From: an uncultured Eubacterium sp.
Lineage (GTDB): Bacteria; Bacillota; Clostridia; Lachnospirales; Lachnospiraceae
Direction of reading: 5' to 3'
Assembly (NCBI GenBank): GCA_910589665.1
Contig: CAJUTR010000005.1
Span: forward strand, 96,865 to 160,864
Length of the DNA stretch: 64,000 nt
Both the position numbers and the translations under genes were made by a program. Under the pieces are notes generated by a model. It had not been told where the DNA came from. It searched no databases and saw only the letters and a program-made list of their open reading frames with translations. Below are positions 60,669 to 64,000 of this stretch, piece after piece; within the stretch, counting starts at the first letter, position 1, and the number at the start of each line of letters is the position of its first letter.

Positions 60669-62786
60669 TTATTTTGTTCCTTTTAACCAGCTCTCTAACA
60701 CCTTACCATCCTGTGCCACCACGTAACCACTCCCCCCTCTTCCTTTTACATCCTCTACCATACTGACTAACAAGATTGGCTTTTTTTCTGTTTTTTCCGG
60801 GGTGAAAACGGCAAACCAGCCAAGCTCTGTACCAGATGTATCACTTTTATCTGCTTTTATCTCCGCTGTCCCAGTTTTTCCTGCCAATACGATATCTGTT
60901 CTATGGACCGCATACCCTGTCCCATTTGGATCGTTTACCACTTTTTTCATCCCCCGGAGCACAGTATCCGCCGTAGTTTCCGAAAAAACCTGTGGCAGCC
61001 ACAACTCCTTTTTGGCTTCTTCCGCATATACGATATGCGGTTTGATGACACTGCCGCGATTACAGAACGCGGAATAAATACTTGCCAGATGGACAGGATT
61101 GACCAGGATCTGACCCTGCCCATACCCGCTGTCTGCCAGCTGGATTTCTGTTTCTATTGCCTCTGTATTCGAATATTGTGATTTTGTCATTGAAATCTCA
61201 AATGGGATATCTTCGTGAAACCCTAATTCCGATAATGACTTTTCCATCCGTTCTGCTCCGATTTTCAAAGCGGCCTTCGCAAAATATATGTTATCCGAAT
61301 AAATAAGGGCATTTTCCAAAATAACTGGTTTGTATGTATGCAGGGTCGTGATTTGGTACGCTCCCCATGATTTGTCTTTTTGCCAGCTCCGCCCCTCATT
61401 TCCATAATCTTCATTCGGATCTACTGTTCCAGACTCCAATCCAATCGCCGCCGTAATCGGTTTAAACACAGAACCTGGACACCATATTTGGCGAAATCGG
61501 TTATACAATGGCTTTTTCTTATCTTCATTCAGTTTTGTCCATTTCTTATTTGATAGTCCCAAGATAAAGTCATTGTTATCATAAGACGGAGTACTTACGA
61601 GCGCTAATACTTCTCCTGTGTATGGATCCATAGCCGCCGAGCAGCTTTTATCTTTCCGGAACTGCTCATATAAGGCTGTCTGAAGTTCAGAATCTAATGT
61701 TACCTTTATGTCATCTCCGTGTATGACTTTTTTATGCGCGATAACTTCTTTTTCTCTTCCGTCGGAATCCGTGATGCGGATCTCACACCCATCTTGCCCC
61801 TTTAACTCACGTTCAAATAAATGTTCCAGACCACTTTTACCCATGACACTATTTGCCGTATAGCCTTCGCCTCTGTGCTGTTTCAGGTCTTCTGCTGTAA
61901 CGTTCTGCACATAACCGACTACATGCGCAGCCGCTTCACCTAATGGGTATTTCCTGATTTCCGTATCCGAGATCATAACTCCGTCAATGTCCAATAATTT
62001 TTGCTGCCGGTCATACTCTGTTTTTGCTCCCTGATCGCGGGTTACGGAACGCAATTCTATTTCCTGTACGTTTCGTAATATCTTTATTGGTACGAGCGAA
62101 TCTTCTTTTACCCACTTTGCTCCTAATTTGTTTTCTATTTCATCCGGTTTGATCTCTAATAGTTTCGCGATTTTTTTTATAGCACGATCCTTATTTTTTA
62201 ATTTACCGGGGACGATCCCTACAGAAGATGCTTTTCCAGCCCCCGCAAGTACACGGTCATTTCGATCCACTATATTTCCTCTCTCCGCCGGTATCGTCTG
62301 AATACGGACTTTATCTGACGAAGCTAGGTGGGGAAAGATCAGCGAGTCTTTCCAAAGCAGTTTATACCCATCCTCATCTTTGACAAATTGTGCCTCATTT
62401 TCAAAGCTGACACTTCCCGCCAGTGTGTCAAATGAACAGTTATATTTTACGATGTTTTGTCCACTATCATAGGAAACAATCGTCACTTTCATATTTTGAG
62501 TTTCCATTCCCTCGTAAATCGCGGAATTACGTTTTTTAAATTCTTCTTTCCTTATGCCGATCGTCACGTTCTTTGCAAGCATGGCATACATTGCTTCGTA
62601 ATCCCTATCCTGAACATGCTCCATATAGGTGAGAAGCAGTTCTTTTGGTTTGATCCATGTGTTCTCCCGCACGGACATAAAGATCAAAAGTGCGGCCGCC
62701 ACACATACGGATACCGACATGACAACTAGTGCTTCTACTAGATGAGCCGTTTTCTTCTTTTGGTACTTTCTGTTTCTTTTTCTCAT
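60669..62786 (-). CDS. MecA-like class B penicillin-binding protein (705 aa)
   Basis: This is a membrane-anchored transpeptidase cross-linking peptidoglycan. The membrane anchor lies at residues 15-37. It is followed by an NTF2-like MecA N-terminal domain (about 40-145, ELLLTYMEHVQDRDYEAMYA). Next come the PBP dimerisation domain (about 150-330, IPAERGNIVDRNDRVLAGAG) and the transpeptidase domain (about 360-705) with motifs GSVFKP (SxxK, in WCPGSVFKPITAAIGL), YSDNIYF (SxN as SDN) and LAGKTGTAE (KTG). The MecA N-terminal domain and the BlaI/BlaR1 neighbours suggest a low-affinity, inducible PBP that could give beta-lactam resistance. I use the ATG at 62786 (GGGAGG upstream). Two operator boxes and a promoter precede it. 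Confidence 0.94.
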   Translation of the reverse strand: MRKRNRKYQKKKTAHLVEALVVMSVSVCVAAALLIFMSVRENTWIKPKELLLTYMEHVQDRDYEAMYAMLAKNVTIGIRKEEFKKRNSAIYEGMETQNMKVTIVSYDSGQNIVKYNCSFDTLAGSVSFENEAQFVKDEDGYKLLWKDSLIFPHLASSDKVRIQTIPAERGNIVDRNDRVLAGAGKASSVGIVPGKLKNKDRAIKKIAKLLEIKPDEIENKLGAKWVKEDSLVPIKILRNVQEIELRSVTRDQGAKTEYDRQQKLLDIDGVMISDTEIRKYPLGEAAAHVVGYVQNVTAEDLKQHRGEGYTANSVMGKSGLEHLFERELKGQDGCEIRITDSDGREKEVIAHKKVIHGDDIKVTLDSELQTALYEQFRKDKSCSAAMDPYTGEVLALVSTPSYDNNDFILGLSNKKWTKLNEDKKKPLYNRFRQIWCPGSVFKPITAAIGLESGTVDPNEDYGNEGRSWQKDKSWGAYQITTLHTYKPVILENALIYSDNIYFAKAALKIGAERMEKSLSELGFHEDIPFEISMTKSQYSNTEAIETEIQLADSGYGQGQILVNPVHLASIYSAFCNRGSVIKPHIVYAEEAKKELWLPQVFSETTADTVLRGMKKVVNDPNGTGYAVHRTDIVLAGKTGTAEIKADKSDTSGTELGWFAVFTPEKTEKKPILLVSMVEDVKGRGGSGYVVAQDGKVLESWLKGTK

Positions 62787-62840
62787 CAAATAATCCTCCC
62801 GTGTGAAACTTATTTACATCACATATTTTCTATATTCCTT

Positions 62841-62916
62841 AATCTTACAAACGTAAGATTTTGTCGCAAAAAAATTTGTTTTCTTTAATATTACAACCGT
62901 AATAGATAAAAGTCAA
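62841..62916 (-). promoter_or_regulatory. PBP promoter with two BlaI operators
   Basis: On the minus strand TTGACT (62911-62916), 17 bases and TAATAT (62888-62893) form the promoter. The box ATTACAACCGTAAT (62890-62903) fills the spacer and touches the -10. A second box, the perfect palindrome AATCTTACAAACGTAAGATT (62841-62860), lies downstream in the leader. Both share TTAC-N4-GTAA with the blaI promoter. Dual sites suggest tight, cooperative repression. Confidence 0.88.
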
Positions 62917-63304
62917 GAAAAAAATTTTCTGTAATACTCATGCAAAGTGACAATATGTTTCGGATAGCCATCTCCTATTTCAAAAAGATCTGCTGTTTCC
63001 CGGTCGGAATCCTTCGGCAGATTATGGCATACCAGAACATGCCCCCATTCACCACGGCCTTTCCCTACGTCTCTACCGTCGGCAGGAAAAGGCCTTTTTC
63101 CATCTGCTCCAAATTCGAAACGTTTTGTTATTCAAATGCCTCATCCTTACGCCAACTGGCATCTGACTTCCACTGACATTCCGTGACCAGCATTTCCGAA
63201 AGCGTCGCTTTAGAGGATCCTTGTTTTCTCACACGATTCCCAGCACAAAAAAACATACGTGAACCGTCATCATTCGTGCATGAACAGTAAAAGAATCTTC
63301 AGGA
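62917..63304. other. Gene-free stretch between the PBP operon and erm
   Basis: No open frame with a ribosome binding site is found in these roughly 390 bases. Short frames on both strands (for example minus-strand RVRKQGSSKATLSEML around 63200) look like decayed coding sequence but cannot be named. The missing C terminus of the Erm protein cannot be recovered here in any frame. Confidence 0.5.
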
Positions 63305-63913
63305 CTAATTCTTACTGCTCAAATTCTTACGATCTCTTTGCTGAAAATGCAACAACACCGAATCCACAGAAGGTTTCGGATGGAAATCCTCTTTCAAAAA
63401 ATAATAGCCAATATCTAATTTCCACCTGCGTTTTAATGCTAAAGAATATTTTGTTTCATTCGGTCTCCCTAAAAATCTTTTTGCTGCCCCCTTTTCCATC
63501 ACAAGCCACATTTCGGATGGTGGGTGGGCATCTTCCGTTAATTTTTTTACAATCTCCGTTGTGATATAGTAAGGTATATTGGCAAATACCTTATACCTCC
63601 TTTTTGGCAGAGGATAGTTTAAAAAATCCCCAAGGATCATTTTTACGTTTCTCTCCATCTTCAAGCGCTCTGTCGCGCGCTCAAACAGTTTTCGGTCAAT
63701 CTCCACCGAATAAACATACTTTGCCTTATTGCAAAGAACTTCTGTTACATGTCCTTTTCCGGTACCGATTTCCAAAACAATATCCTTTTTTGTAATCGTA
63801 CTTTTCCTTACGATCCTTTCCAACAGCCTCCTGCTCGTCAAAAAGTTCTGTGATCCATATATTTTCTGTAAATGGGCAGAGTTTCCCCTGCTCCTTTGCT
63901 GTTTCTTTGACAT
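63305..63913 (-). CDS. Erm-type 23S rRNA adenine-N6 methyltransferase, short C terminus (202 aa)
   Basis: This is a SAM-dependent methyltransferase related to Erm/KsgA enzymes. Erm members dimethylate A2058 of 23S rRNA and block macrolide, lincosamide and streptogramin B binding. Motifs: GSQNFLTSRRLLERIV (X), VLEIGTGKGHVTEVL (I), YSVEIDRKLFERA (II), ILGDFLNYPL (III) and the catalytic FANIPYYITTEIVKKL (IV). The family continues about 40 residues beyond DFHPKPSVDSVLLHFQQ; here the protein ends after RDRKNLSSKN, so the C-terminal helical domain is truncated. The enzyme may be inactive or a short variant. AGGAGG lies six bases before the start at 63913. A leader peptide gene and attenuator precede it. 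Confidence 0.85.
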   Translation of the reverse strand: MSKKQQRSRGNSAHLQKIYGSQNFLTSRRLLERIVRKSTITKKDIVLEIGTGKGHVTEVLCNKAKYVYSVEIDRKLFERATERLKMERNVKMILGDFLNYPLPKRRYKVFANIPYYITTEIVKKLTEDAHPPSEMWLVMEKGAAKRFLGRPNETKYSLALKRRWKLDIGYYFLKEDFHPKPSVDSVLLHFQQRDRKNLSSKN

Positions 63914-63930
63914 ATCTTTCCTCCTGTTTT

Positions 63931-63969
63931 TTACTGCAAATAGGCAACAAAAAAGTGTCTTCGACACAT
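63931..63969 (-). CDS. Putative 12-residue leader peptide of erm
   Basis: A short frame encodes MCRRHFFVAYLQ and stops 17 bases before the erm start codon, just ahead of its AGGAGG site. Inducible erm genes commonly have such leaders, where a drug-stalled ribosome alters mRNA folding. The frame runs through a terminator-like hairpin, so translation would affect it. No strong ribosome binding site for the leader is apparent (a GGGGAG motif lies further upstream). Confidence 0.5.
   Translation of the reverse strand: MCRRHFFVAYLQ
63948..63967 (-). terminator. Candidate attenuator in erm leader
   Basis: On the minus strand the stem GTGTC-GAA-GACAC is followed directly by TTTTTTG, the form of a short rho-independent terminator. 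It lies 35 bases upstream of the erm start and inside the leader peptide frame. Confidence 0.5.
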
Positions 63970-63981
63970 CAACTCCCCTAG

Positions 63982-63999
63982 CCCCTCATTCATGAGGGG
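63982..63999 (-). promoter_or_regulatory. Inverted repeat upstream of erm leader
   Basis: CCCCTCAT and ATGAGGGG form an 8-bp inverted repeat with a two-base centre at the right edge of the window. It is followed by GGGGCTAGGGGAG on the minus strand, which offers alternative pairings. It may be part of the erm leader fold or an operator; the upstream context is outside the window. Confidence 0.4.
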
Positions 64000-64000
64000 A

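Noticed and set aside
62940..63176. 78-codon plus-strand frame between the PBP and erm genes
   Set aside because: No ribosome binding site, unusual composition and no recognisable motif; treated as non-coding.

Overview
This is chromosomal DNA of a spore-forming, low-to-mid-GC Firmicute. It most likely comes from a gut Lachnospiraceae (Clostridia) species. The indications are spoVAD/spoVAE, a fused secDF, BspA-like leucine-rich surface proteins, secreted carbohydrate-active enzymes, strong AGGAGG ribosome binding sites and the near-absence of long intergenic DNA. No tRNA, rRNA or CRISPR array was recognised.

Layout. 0-3 kb: an intact BlaI-type repressor next to the wreck of its M56/BlaR1 partner, then recQ. 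3-7.5 kb: cytoplasmic GH13 amylase, a membrane diguanylate cyclase, and EamA-like and AI-2E-type membrane proteins. 7.5-9.5 kb: an AAA ATPase plus a small TOPRIM-like protein, AT-rich and defence-like. 9.7-18.8 kb: a secreted double-esterase protein, a complete group II intron sitting just behind the terminator of a secreted GH97 glycosidase, and a divergent AraC regulator. 18.8-24.1 kb: an orphan FtsX-like permease, spoVAE, spoVAD and secDF. 24.2-33 kb: an agr-like locus with tadA, a GHKL sensor kinase, a CBM2-like secreted protein, three tandem BspA-like paralogues, a 19-residue micropeptide and a LytTR regulator, all on the minus strand. 33.3-36.4 kb: prmA followed by an AT-rich trio (HATPase protein, STAS-like protein, single-pass membrane protein) that looks like an unrecognised signalling or conflict system. 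36.6-43.3 kb: pta, an alkD-ABC exporter operon and a large BspA-like protein. 43.3-51.3 kb: an amino-acid ABC transporter whose binding protein appears circularly permuted, a PadR-controlled envelope operon, a VanRS-like two-component pair and a C39-like peptidase. 51.4-55.9 kb: a decayed patch with a purC stub, a large hybrid kinase and a frameshifted YjbR-GNAT fusion. 56-64 kb: a resistance-like cluster with an aph(3')-like kinase, blaI-blaR1, a MecA-like penicillin-binding protein operon and an Erm-type methyltransferase behind a leader peptide/attenuator.

How parts work together. The blaI/blaR1 promoter and the PBP promoter share TTAC-N4-GTAA operators, so one repressor probably controls both divergent units: BlaR1 would sense a beta-lactam and relieve BlaI, inducing a low-affinity PBP. 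The other BlaI, at the left edge, has lost its sensor and has a different candidate operator. The kinase at 31-32 kb and the LytTR regulator at 24 kb probably form one two-component system bracketing the secreted proteins. The main candidates for new biology are the HATPase/STAS-like/TM trio, the ATPase-TOPRIM pair, the kinase-surface-protein-micropeptide locus with mosaic BspA copies, and the erm leader.
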